Positions 17,108-25,066 of a stretch of 31,897 bases of DNA are shown here, in pieces. The stretch is from NCBI GenBank assembly GCA_031550405.1, contig JAVBOP010000174.1:1-31897 (forward strand), in the 5' to 3' direction. The notes beneath the pieces are model-generated. The model was not told where the DNA came from. It was given only the letters and a program-made list of their open reading frames with translations, and searched no databases. The stretch comes from JAVBOP01 sp031550405. Lineage in GTDB: Bacteria > Bacteroidota > Ignavibacteria > Kapaibacteriales > UBA2268. A program made the translations under genes and the position numbers. Positions within the stretch are counted from its first letter, which is position 1. Every line of letters starts with the position of its first letter.

Positions 17108-17139
17108 GTCGAAGCAAAGCAATTATCTTTTACTTCGAC
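17108..17139. repeat. Second GTCGAAG/CTTCGAC inverted pair
   Basis: GTCGAAG (17108-17114) faces CTTCGAC (17133-17139) across an 18-base loop. The right half continues AAGCTCA as in the 16864 element, so this is a diverged copy of the same repeat. Confidence 0.5.
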
Positions 17140-17174
17140 AAGCTCAACCAACGCTGTTGATTTCAGCAGTCAAT

Positions 17175-17204
17175 ATAGCAAGGGAGATTGCTCCCCCCTG
17201 CTAT
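17175..17204 (-). terminator. Hairpin downstream of the third paralogue, possible terminator
   Basis: ATAGCA with GGGAG (17175-17186) pairs with CTCCC and TGCTAT (17191-17204) around the loop ATTG, with small bulges. It lies 13 bases past the stop of the 17218-19578 gene. No T-run follows, so it may stop transcription weakly or protect the 3' end of an abundant mRNA. Its stem and loop resemble the terminator at 30215-30237. Confidence 0.42.
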
Positions 17205-17217
17205 TATCAAAATACTT

Positions 17218-19578
17218 TTAGTTACCAACTTCAACAGTACCACTGTTTGACAAAGAGCCTTTGTTTGTCAAGTTTGTAGCTCTGATGATTGGTCCGTCAC
17301 CTGCTGCGTTCTGGTTGTTGCCTGCTGTGCCTGTAGGTTTCATCACGAATAACCCTTTGATACCTTGTGCAGCTGAATTATTAGCCACTGCGTCATTTAT
17401 GTTAAAGGCATCCGGATCTGTTGTAGAGCCACTTGCGGAACCGTCAACTGTAATACCTGTGCCACAATGTCCAAATGCTAATTTAGTAGCAAAGTTCATA
17501 TTTTCAGCACCTGATTGCACTTCGTTACCAATAATTAATGCTGCGGTAGTACCTGCACCATTGCTTATATTAGGCCAGCCTGTTACGTTAGCTGTAGAAA
17601 TTAACACTTGGTCGGCAAGAACGTTTTCAATTGCAGATACTTCGCCTGTTGCAAGAATATCTTCTGCTTTGTCATAAGGACCAGATCCGAACAAGTTACC
17701 TGCAGCATATAAACCTGTATATACTTGGTGGCGTACCACAACTCTATCTATAGCTCTTGGAGTAGATGAGTTATTCCAAACTGCAGGATTTGACCAGCGA
17801 CCATTTGTAACTGACATAAAGATGTCTGGTGTAGAATTGATTACGATTTGCGAAGTGTTGAACAATTCATTCGCTACGCCAGGAGCAGTTCCACCAGACA
17901 CTAATTTGATACCACTTGTAGCACCTGCGCTTGCCTGATTAACTGACAACCATGTACCACTTATTGTTGCTGGATCTTTAGTTATTTTTACTGCAGCACC
18001 AGCACCATCAGCAAGTACTATGTTTTGTGGCACTTCCCCAGCATAAGTACCTGTTGGCAAATAGCCTTCTGACAAACGAAGATATTCATACATCTTGTCT
18101 TTGTCATTTGCTGTGATTTCACTTGCTTTAAAGCCAAGTTTCATGTTTGTAATTTCAGCACCAGCTCCAGTTGCTACATAATCAGCTTGATATTGTCTGC
18201 TTACAACTAAAGAGTCTTGACCGTGGTCATCTTGTCTCTTAGATGGTAATGTTGCTGGCAATGATTGCAATGCAAAACTTGTTAAGTCTGTTCCGCCTGC
18301 TGCATTAAATGAAAGTGCAGTTAAGTGGTTGTGGAATAGATAGGTTGTTCCAGCTGCAATTGATGCTGTTGTTGTAGCACAAGCGGGAGCGCGCTCTACC
18401 CAACCGATAACTTCTGCATTGTAGTTAGTGTATGTTGCATTTGCTGCTGGATGGATAAACTTAACTTTAAAAGCATCTGTTGTTGTAAGTGCTGCCGCTG
18501 GATCACTAGTATAATTCTGTGAACCTGGGAAATAAAGAGCGTCTGAAGCCTGTCCTGCAATAAAGACGTTATCGCTTAATGTTCTATTAGCAGCAGCCAT
18601 AAACTCTAATCTACCATAAGGATTTTCACATATAACTGGCATTATATCACCAGCATTGTTATAAGCAACGGTTGACGGATTGCCAGAAGCGTCCAAAGCA
18701 GTATTATTATAGAGAGTATTTAAGTTAGACAGAGTACCTCCAACTTCTAACCTTGAGCCAGCGCCCATAGTCAAAGCACCTGGGTTAGTTGCAGTTGCAA
18801 GAAGTTCAAGTTTACCTGCAGCATCGATTTGTACAGGAGCTGTTGCAGGAGCCTGTATGTTAAAGATACCTGTAGCAGCGTCAACATTCACAGTACCGGC
18901 AATTGTTGATGCAACATCAGCAGTATTGTTTATTTTCAATGTACCGCTATTGTTTACAACAGTAGCCACTTGAACATCTAATTTTTTGCCTACTTCTACA
19001 GTTGTTGTGCCGTCTATAACTTTTTCGCCGCCAACAGCAGTTAAGGTACTATAAGCTGTTCCGGTACCACCGGCAGTTGCATTTAATGCCATAACTATGT
19101 TTTGTGCATCAAGGCCAGTACCAGTACCATCGTATGTGAAGTTACCATCATATTTGATATTTGCAACTTGCTCTGCGACGGTACCAGTAGGAGCCATACC
19201 GGAAACGTCATAAATACCGCTAACGAAAACATCTGTAATGTTTTTTGGATTACCTTCAACATACAAATTCTCAAAATACAAGCCTGTTTGTACTTGTTGG
19301 TCTGCACCTGCTGGTTTCGACCAAACGACTGTTGCATCAATTCGAGTAGCATCCGAAGTACCTATACCTACAATTGTACCTGATTCTTCAGTTGCACAAC
19401 CAGTTTGAGCTGTTGGTGCTGTACCACGCATTTTAATTTTACCTGTTGTACCACCCTTATAAGTACCACCAGTGTTGTCCCACTTTTGTGCATTAGCACT
19501 ACCTAAAATACCTGCAGAAACTACGATTCCTGCTGTTGCGATTTTTATCGCTTTGACAATTTTTTTTGTGTTAAACAT
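17218..19578 (-). CDS. Surface-protein paralogue 3 (786 aa), probably highly expressed
   Basis: Third member of a tandem family. The signal peptide (MFNTKKIVKAIKIATAGIVV, then SAGILGSANAQ) is followed by KWDNTGGTYKGG, GKIKMRG and GTIVGIGTSDATRID. Further family motifs are STVAYNNAGDIMPVICENPY then GRLEF, EVIGWVERAPAC, LPSKR, and at about 592 NGRWSNPAVWN with DRVVVRHQVYTGL. AALIIGNEVQSGAENMNF follows and the end is NSGTVEVGN. Unlike its two sisters it favours AAC, ATC, GGT, GTT, ACA and AGA codons and avoids ATA and CGG. This is the mark of a strongly expressed gene, so I infer the main structural protein, perhaps an S-layer-like or sheath subunit. It has no catalytic motif and no type IX C-terminal domain. 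Four Cys residues are visible. It has a 196-base leader region, longer than its sisters. Confidence 0.68.
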   Translation of the reverse strand: MFNTKKIVKAIKIATAGIVVSAGILGSANAQKWDNTGGTYKGGTTGKIKMRGTAPTAQTGCATEESGTIVGIGTSDATRIDATVVWSKPAGADQQVQTGLYFENLYVEGNPKNITDVFVSGIYDVSGMAPTGTVAEQVANIKYDGNFTYDGTGTGLDAQNIVMALNATAGGTGTAYSTLTAVGGEKVIDGTTTVEVGKKLDVQVATVVNNSGTLKINNTADVASTIAGTVNVDAATGIFNIQAPATAPVQIDAAGKLELLATATNPGALTMGAGSRLEVGGTLSNLNTLYNNTALDASGNPSTVAYNNAGDIMPVICENPYGRLEFMAAANRTLSDNVFIAGQASDALYFPGSQNYTSDPAAALTTTDAFKVKFIHPAANATYTNYNAEVIGWVERAPACATTTASIAAGTTYLFHNHLTALSFNAAGGTDLTSFALQSLPATLPSKRQDDHGQDSLVVSRQYQADYVATGAGAEITNMKLGFKASEITANDKDKMYEYLRLSEGYLPTGTYAGEVPQNIVLADGAGAAVKITKDPATISGTWLSVNQASAGATSGIKLVSGGTAPGVANELFNTSQIVINSTPDIFMSVTNGRWSNPAVWNNSSTPRAIDRVVVRHQVYTGLYAAGNLFGSGPYDKAEDILATGEVSAIENVLADQVLISTANVTGWPNISNGAGTTAALIIGNEVQSGAENMNFATKLAFGHCGTGITVDGSASGSTTDPDAFNINDAVANNSAAQGIKGLFVMKPTGTAGNNQNAAGDGPIIRATNLTNKGSLSNSGTVEVGN

Positions 19579-19708
19579 TTTATTTGTTTACCCTTAAATG
19601 TGATTAATATATATTTGTGTTAAATTTTTCTATTTAGTGTTTGTCTTGTTTATTTGTCGATGCCGGATAGAATACCATCTATTATTACGCCATCGTTTGC
19701 ACTACAGT

Positions 19709-19728
19709 TATAAGTACGATTACTTATA
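19709..19728. promoter_or_regulatory. Perfect dyad upstream of paralogue 3
   Basis: TATAAGTA, then CGAT, then TACTTATA form a perfect 8-base inverted repeat in the 196-base interval upstream of the 17218-19578 gene, about 130 bases before its ATG. It could be a regulator-binding site or a leader hairpin. Confidence 0.35.
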
Positions 19729-19747
19729 CTTCGCCTGCTGGTATCAT

Positions 19748-19767
19748 TTATGAATTTTTATTCATAA
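19748..19767 (-). other. Hairpin just after the stop of paralogue 2
   Basis: TTATGAAT (19748-19755) and ATTCATAA (19760-19767) pair perfectly around TTTT, starting 7 bases beyond the stop of the 19775-22198 gene. Related TTATGA...TCATAA dyads occur at 14401-14420 and, less perfectly, near 22203. It could be a weak processing or attenuating hairpin within the operon. Confidence 0.35.
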
Positions 19768-19774
19768 TTCTTTC

Positions 19775-22198
19775 TCAATTCCCTATTTCAATTATGGCAT
19801 TATTCGTTGTAACGCCGCTGTTGAATAGATTTGTAGCCCGTATCACCGGCGCGTCCGTGCTGCCTATCTGCGTCATGATATAGAGGCCGGACAGGGCTTC
19901 ATATTTAGCTGGATCGGTCGCATCATTTATTGTGAAATCTATTGGCACGCTCGGCATATTCGGCGTAATGACATTGATGCCGTTTGTGCATGTCCTGCCG
20001 AAAGCCAGTATCTTGTTGAAATCCATAACTTCTGCACCCGATGCGCTTGCAACACTGTTGCCAATTATCAATGCCGAGTTCTTGCCGCTTGTTGCATTTG
20101 GTCTTATTGTAACATGCTTTGCAAGTATATTGCCTTCGGTAAATTCAGCCGGCGAATCCGTTAAAAGCTTGTCTTCAGCTTTCGGATACGGCTTAACGCC
20201 GAATAGATCTGTCATGCTGTTTATCCATAACCCTGTATATATTTGATGCTCAATTATCACGCTGTCAGCCGCTCTTGGAGTTTCGCCTATATCCCATGTT
20301 GCAGGATTTGACCAGCGACCGCTATTTATCGAAATGATAACATTCGGCGCCGCATTGAGAACTATCTGTGAATTTGTGTATATATCATTTATATCGCCCG
20401 GAGCAGTTCCGTCGTCTCTCAATCTTATCCTGTCCGAACTGCCATTAGCCTGCAATGTTATGCCAAGCAAATCTCCAGAACCATAAGCATCTCTTACCGG
20501 AGACACAGCCATTCCTGTGGCATTATCCTTGATGCGTATCGCCTGTGTTCTTTGTCCTGCAGGTATATAACCGCCTGTCAGCATCCAGCCTTCGTCCATT
20601 TTCAAATTATTCACAACCTCTTCCTTGCCTGCCGGTGTTGCTGCCAGGATTTCACTTGTCCTGTATCCAAGCTGCAATTTATTAATTGCCATTGTCGAAT
20701 GGTCAGCAGGCACCGTTGAAAATTTATAATCCAACTGTATCTGCCTGTTTATATGCAATGTATCATCATCCGGCATCTTCTTGCTTGGCACTGTATTTGG
20801 CAGCGACTGCATGGCGAAGTATTCAAACAGTGTTGCAGTTGTATTGAATACTATGCGTGTCTTATCGTTATGGAGTACATACTCTTTGCCAACCACTATA
20901 TTGCCCGCATTATTATTGCAGTCTCTATGCTTTATCCAGCCGGCTACTTCGCCCAAGCCATTGCCATGGTAAGTGGCGCTGCCTGCTATAAACACAAGGG
21001 TATCCATGCCCGAGGCGGAGGAGAACGTGCCGCCGGTTGCTGCGCTAAACACAAATGTGCTGTCATCAACCGTTGTGGCAACTGTAGCCTGTTTAGTATT
21101 GCCCAGCACGTATGTATTGCTGTTCATTTTTCTATCAATAGTCGCAGGATTCAGAATATCGTTTGCCATTTCCAGCCTGCCGTAAGGATAGTCGCATAAG
21201 GTCGGCATGATATATTTGCCGGCTTGGTCGGCACCATAATAAGCAACAGTCGATGCTGGATATGGGGCATTCCAGTTCACCAGATTAATATTGTTCTTAG
21301 CAGCATTGGCATTCTCCAATAACCCAAACACCTCTAACCTGCCGCCAGCCATGCCAAAGCCAGCCTTGTTGAAATTGTTGGCATCATAATATCTATTACC
21401 TGCAACATTGCTGTTAATAACCACACTGCCTGCTGCACCTATTGCCAGAGTATCTTCATCAACAACGAAACTGGCAGGATTAGCTGCCGTGCGGATATTA
21501 AATGTGCCTGTCTCATTTACTACCAGACTGCCATCTATATATGATTTAGTGCCTTCGTCATTAGGAATCAGAGTCAAATCGCCATCATTCACAAGTCCAA
21601 TGCCTGCCATTACATTCAATTGCCCGCGAACATACACCTGCCCATATTTGCCTGAAACAGCTGGTATTTGCTTAGTATTGTTTATCGAAATTTTCGACAG
21701 TATCAGTGTGTCATAAGCATTTGCAACATGATTATTGCCGACAGCATCATAAGCTGGAGCTATTTTTTGAAGCACTATATCGCCATCGCCATCATAAGTG
21801 AATCTGCCTGCATAGCTTATATTTTCCGGAGAAACCGAATCACCTGCATTATAATAACCACTCACATTCACTGTCTGTACCAATTTATTGCTGCCTTCAA
21901 GCCATAAATTTGTAAAGAACAAATCGCCCTGCACATTCTGCACAACGCCGGCTTCCTTTGCCTTTGCCCACACCACTTTGTATGGTATCCTGCTTGCATT
22001 ATTTTCCCCAATGCCCAGTATAGTACCATGAATATCAGAGGTATTGGTCTTGGAACCTGTCATGCGCACTTCGGATTTGGCGCCGCCTTTATAAGCATTC
22101 ACACCGCCTGAATTATTGTTCCAGACCTGTGCTGCGGCTTTGCAGTGCAAACCTAATATAAGTGTTATGATGATTACAATGTTTGATTTATTTCTCAT
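19775..22198 (-). CDS. Surface-protein paralogue 2 (807 aa)
   Basis: Second member of the tandem family. It has a signal peptide ending CKAAAQ, then VWNNNSGGVNAYKGG, SEVRMTG and GTILGIGENNASRIPYKVVW. Next come LFFTNLWLEGSNKLVQTVNV, the STVAY ... IMPTLCDYPYGRLEM motif, EVAGWIKHRDC, YVLHNDKTRIVFN, VPSKK and DRQ-like INRQIQLDY. At about 626 it has SGRWSNPATWDIGETPRAAD, then HQIYTGLW, SALIIGN and the C-terminal NNAIIEIGN. No enzyme motif and no anchoring domain are seen. Codon use (ATA, GGC, GCG, CGG common) differs from paralogue 3. It begins 65 bases after paralogue 1 with no terminator between, so they are probably one transcript. A cell-surface structural role is inferred. Confidence 0.66.
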   Translation of the reverse strand: MRNKSNIVIIITLILGLHCKAAAQVWNNNSGGVNAYKGGAKSEVRMTGSKTNTSDIHGTILGIGENNASRIPYKVVWAKAKEAGVVQNVQGDLFFTNLWLEGSNKLVQTVNVSGYYNAGDSVSPENISYAGRFTYDGDGDIVLQKIAPAYDAVGNNHVANAYDTLILSKISINNTKQIPAVSGKYGQVYVRGQLNVMAGIGLVNDGDLTLIPNDEGTKSYIDGSLVVNETGTFNIRTAANPASFVVDEDTLAIGAAGSVVINSNVAGNRYYDANNFNKAGFGMAGGRLEVFGLLENANAAKNNINLVNWNAPYPASTVAYYGADQAGKYIMPTLCDYPYGRLEMANDILNPATIDRKMNSNTYVLGNTKQATVATTVDDSTFVFSAATGGTFSSASGMDTLVFIAGSATYHGNGLGEVAGWIKHRDCNNNAGNIVVGKEYVLHNDKTRIVFNTTATLFEYFAMQSLPNTVPSKKMPDDDTLHINRQIQLDYKFSTVPADHSTMAINKLQLGYRTSEILAATPAGKEEVVNNLKMDEGWMLTGGYIPAGQRTQAIRIKDNATGMAVSPVRDAYGSGDLLGITLQANGSSDRIRLRDDGTAPGDINDIYTNSQIVLNAAPNVIISINSGRWSNPATWDIGETPRAADSVIIEHQIYTGLWINSMTDLFGVKPYPKAEDKLLTDSPAEFTEGNILAKHVTIRPNATSGKNSALIIGNSVASASGAEVMDFNKILAFGRTCTNGINVITPNMPSVPIDFTINDATDPAKYEALSGLYIMTQIGSTDAPVIRATNLFNSGVTTNNAIIEIGN

Positions 22199-22263
22199 TA
22201 TTTATGAATTATTTTTCATTATTCAGCTGCGTTCTAAGGAACAGCATGTTTTAGAATATGATT

Positions 22264-24681
22264 TTAATTTCCTATTTCAAGTATGGAGTTATTTATCTGC
22301 GTGCCTTTATTATCTATATTCGCAGCCTTAATAAACGGACCATTGCCATCTGTCCTGCGTTCCATTATGTACAAGCCCGACAGCGCCTGTATCATAGGAT
22401 CTGTTACATCTTTTCCTATAATATCATTCAATGTCAGATTATAGCTCGGATAACCCGTCGGGAACATAGCTGTATTGCCAAAATCAATAACCGGTGTTAA
22501 TATGGTTATGCCGTTAATATCGCTGCTGGCAAATTTCAATACTTTTGCAAAATCCATAGCTTGCGAACCGGTAGTATAATCGGGTCCTGCCACAGTATTT
22601 CTCACTTCATTGCCAATTATCAAGCATGAATTTTGACCTGCTTCCGTAGTATTAGGCACAATAGTAACATGCTTTGCCAATTGATTGCCTGCCGGATACA
22701 AGCCCGCAGCATACATTCCTTCCGTTGCTAACTTATCTTCTGCCATCGGATATGGAGGCTTGCCAAACAAAGGCGTATTATATGCGTCATACAACCCTGT
22801 ATAAACAAGATGTTTGATGATTACAGAATCCATCGCCAACGGAGTTTCGCCATATTCCCATGTTGCAGGGTTAGACCAGCGACCGTTTTGCACCGATACT
22901 ATTTCGCTTGGAATATGAATCAGGAATTGAGAGGTTGAATATACCGTATCTCTGGCACCTGGCGCTGAGCCTGTTTTTGCCAATCCAATGCCCGCACCGC
23001 CCTTTGCAGGAAGTGCAGCACTTTGAGTAATCGAAAGCAATCCGCCAAATGTAGGATCGCCGCCGATAACGTTGATCGGATTACGCACAGATTTTACAAC
23101 ATCGCCGGCATTATCTTTCAATATTATTGGCTGCGGCTTATCTCCGGCAGGATATGTATCATATTGCATATAGCCTTCTGCAAGGCGCAATCTTGAGTAG
23201 ACAGCCGTCCGCTCGTTTTCATTCAAGCCGGGTATCTCATTATAACGGAAGCCAAGCTGCAATTTGCCAATGCCGGCATTATCATCAACCAAGTCGTAAT
23301 CAAACTGTATTTGCCTGTCTATAGTCGGAGAAGCATCTTGAAATCTTTTCGACGGCAAGGTATTAGGCAAAACATTCAGCGCAAAATATGCTGCTGCAGG
23401 CACAGAACCACTGCCTTGGAAACTTATAACAGTCTTCGCATTGTTGAATACATAATCCTTATTCGGCATAAGCGAAACGCTTGTCTCTGCGCCGCATGCA
23501 GGCGAGCGCTCAACCCATCCCGCAACTTCAGAGTTATCATTGGCATATTTAGCATTGGCAAGTTTATGAATAAATTTTAATCTTTTATCGCCAGTCTCCA
23601 ATATACCGCCGCCTGTTGCACTGAAATAGAAAGCATCTTCTACCTGACCTGCTATATGTACATTATTCACCAGTGTCTGGTTGAATGCCGTATTGCCAGC
23701 CAATTCCAATCTGCCGTAAGGATGCAATCCTTCGCAGGCTGTCGGCATGATAATACTGTTATCATAGTATGCCACTGTTGATGGAGTTGCCGAAGCATCA
23801 AATTCCACATTCTTATATGCTCCCGCTCCAATGCTGTCCGCATTATTCAAAGCACCATATACCTCCAACCTTGCTTTGGGAGCCATTTTCAAGGATATAT
23901 TGCCTGTGATTATTGGAATAGGAAGAGCTATCTCTCCGTCCACCCTTACTTTGCTTACAGGCGGATTGCTATTGGCAGCATTGCCATAATTTATGTATAT
24001 ATGCCCATTATTTACAATATCTAATTTGCCACTAATATAAGATTCGGCAGTGCCTTCAATAAACAGCTTCCCTTCATTCGTAGCCGTAACGCCGCTCTCT
24101 ATGCCCAGCTTATTCCAGACATATACCCCATTATTGTTGGCAGCATTGCTTCGTTCTATCTTTTTAGCAGTGCCTGTCATAACCAGTATATTATAAGGAG
24201 TTGCCGTACTGGAATTTGAACCGGTAGAGGGAGCTATTATCTGCACTACCGTATCAATATCGCCATCATAAGTGAAAGTGCCTGTATATGCGACAGGATA
24301 AATGGCATTAGCAGTATCTGATATCTTGCTAATGTCATATATACCGCTAACATTAACATCCTTAACTATCTTATTGATGCCTTCAAATCCCAAGTTCGTA
24401 AAATAAAGCCCGTTTTGTACCGTTTGCTCAGTACTGCTTCTTGTCCACAATACCGTCTCAGGCAATCTTGTCGTTTCGTCCGTCCCTAATCCCAGTATAG
24501 TACCGCTCTGCCCATTAGCACCACTGCCACAGCTGCCGCCGCTAATCCTTATAATAGAGCCGCTGCCAGCTTCAAACACCCCGCCGCCGGTGTTATCCCA
24601 AACGACCTGTGCTTCAAGCTGTGCATAAGCAGCCATAAGCATCATAATAATCAATAGAACAGCTATCTTCCTTTCTCTCAT
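22264..24681 (-). CDS. Surface-protein paralogue 1 (805 aa)
   Basis: First member of the tandem family. The frame extends upstream to 24765, but the ATG at 24681 directly precedes a good signal peptide (MRERKIAVLLIIMMLMAAYA, then QLEAQ), so I start there. The mature part has VVWDNTGGGVFEAGSG, GTILGLGTDETTRLPETVLW and LYFTNLGFEGINKIVKDVNV, then STVAYYDNSIIMPTACE and PYGRLEL, EVAGWVERSPAC, LPSKR and DRQIQFDY. At about 599 it has NGRWSNPATWEYGETPLAMD and HLVYTGLYD, then CLIIGNEV, and it ends NNSILEIGN. The gene heads the minus-strand cluster. TATTTTTG at 24687-24694 on this strand fits the -7 box but would leave almost no leader. Confidence 0.66.
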   Translation of the reverse strand: MRERKIAVLLIIMMLMAAYAQLEAQVVWDNTGGGVFEAGSGSIIRISGGSCGSGANGQSGTILGLGTDETTRLPETVLWTRSSTEQTVQNGLYFTNLGFEGINKIVKDVNVSGIYDISKISDTANAIYPVAYTGTFTYDGDIDTVVQIIAPSTGSNSSTATPYNILVMTGTAKKIERSNAANNNGVYVWNKLGIESGVTATNEGKLFIEGTAESYISGKLDIVNNGHIYINYGNAANSNPPVSKVRVDGEIALPIPIITGNISLKMAPKARLEVYGALNNADSIGAGAYKNVEFDASATPSTVAYYDNSIIMPTACEGLHPYGRLELAGNTAFNQTLVNNVHIAGQVEDAFYFSATGGGILETGDKRLKFIHKLANAKYANDNSEVAGWVERSPACGAETSVSLMPNKDYVFNNAKTVISFQGSGSVPAAAYFALNVLPNTLPSKRFQDASPTIDRQIQFDYDLVDDNAGIGKLQLGFRYNEIPGLNENERTAVYSRLRLAEGYMQYDTYPAGDKPQPIILKDNAGDVVKSVRNPINVIGGDPTFGGLLSITQSAALPAKGGAGIGLAKTGSAPGARDTVYSTSQFLIHIPSEIVSVQNGRWSNPATWEYGETPLAMDSVIIKHLVYTGLYDAYNTPLFGKPPYPMAEDKLATEGMYAAGLYPAGNQLAKHVTIVPNTTEAGQNSCLIIGNEVRNTVAGPDYTTGSQAMDFAKVLKFASSDINGITILTPVIDFGNTAMFPTGYPSYNLTLNDIIGKDVTDPMIQALSGLYIMERRTDGNGPFIKAANIDNKGTQINNSILEIGN

Positions 24682-25066
24682 AATTACAAAAATACGAGTT
24701 TGATTTAGCACATTTTTAAGCATTTTTACGGGATTTAACAGATATTGCCATTTCAAACAAGCCAATTCCCTCCAAAGTTACCATGCAAAAAAGAAGCCAA
24801 AAAAACAGATAGCTGCTAATTTAGCAGCTATTTCGTTCTAAAAATTTCAGTTATTGCGTAAATGCGGCTTAATAATAATTTGAGGAAGAGAATCTCAAGA
24901 AATGCAAATATTGCAGCGAAATAAATAAAGCCGTTCTAAAATTCCATAATACTCAACAATAAAAAACAACTCAAAATATTTGCAACCTGTCATAACAGCG
25001 TATATAGTTAAGGATATGGATTGCGGTTTTTGTTTTGGTAATCAGTCAAAAAATACAGGAGAGACT
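24682..25066. other. Intergenic stretch between parB and the surface cluster
   Basis: These 385 bases carry the terminator at 24798-24831 and, next to the start of paralogue 1, a possible -7 box. I see no other gene, RNA or repeat; the rest is AT-rich with stops in all frames. Confidence 0.5.
24798..24831 (-). terminator. Intrinsic terminator, minus strand, downstream of parB
   Basis: ATAGCTGCTAA (24809-24819) and TTAGCAGCTAT (24821-24831) form a perfect inverted repeat (a stem of about 9 bp with a short AT loop). On the minus strand it is followed by CTG and seven T residues. It lies 236 bases past the parB stop and isolates the surface cluster from parB. Confidence 0.65.

Larger units (their letters stand above)
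16748..17217. repeat. Non-coding spacer packed with five palindromic elements
   Basis: No gene is seen in these 470 bases. They hold, in order, a hairpin of the common TTCGACA..GCTC type (16864-16893), an imperfect palindrome with 18-base arms (16927-16967), a candidate three-way-junction structure (16982-17075), a second GTCGAAG/CTTCGAC pair (17108-17139) and a hairpin downstream of the 17218-19578 gene (17175-17204). The palindromes are richer in GC than the flanking DNA, as is usual for mobile REP- or MITE-like repeats. Confidence 0.7.

Noticed and set aside
24682..24765. N-terminal extension of paralogue 1
   Set aside because: It would bury the signal peptide 28 residues inside; the sister proteins start directly at the signal peptide.
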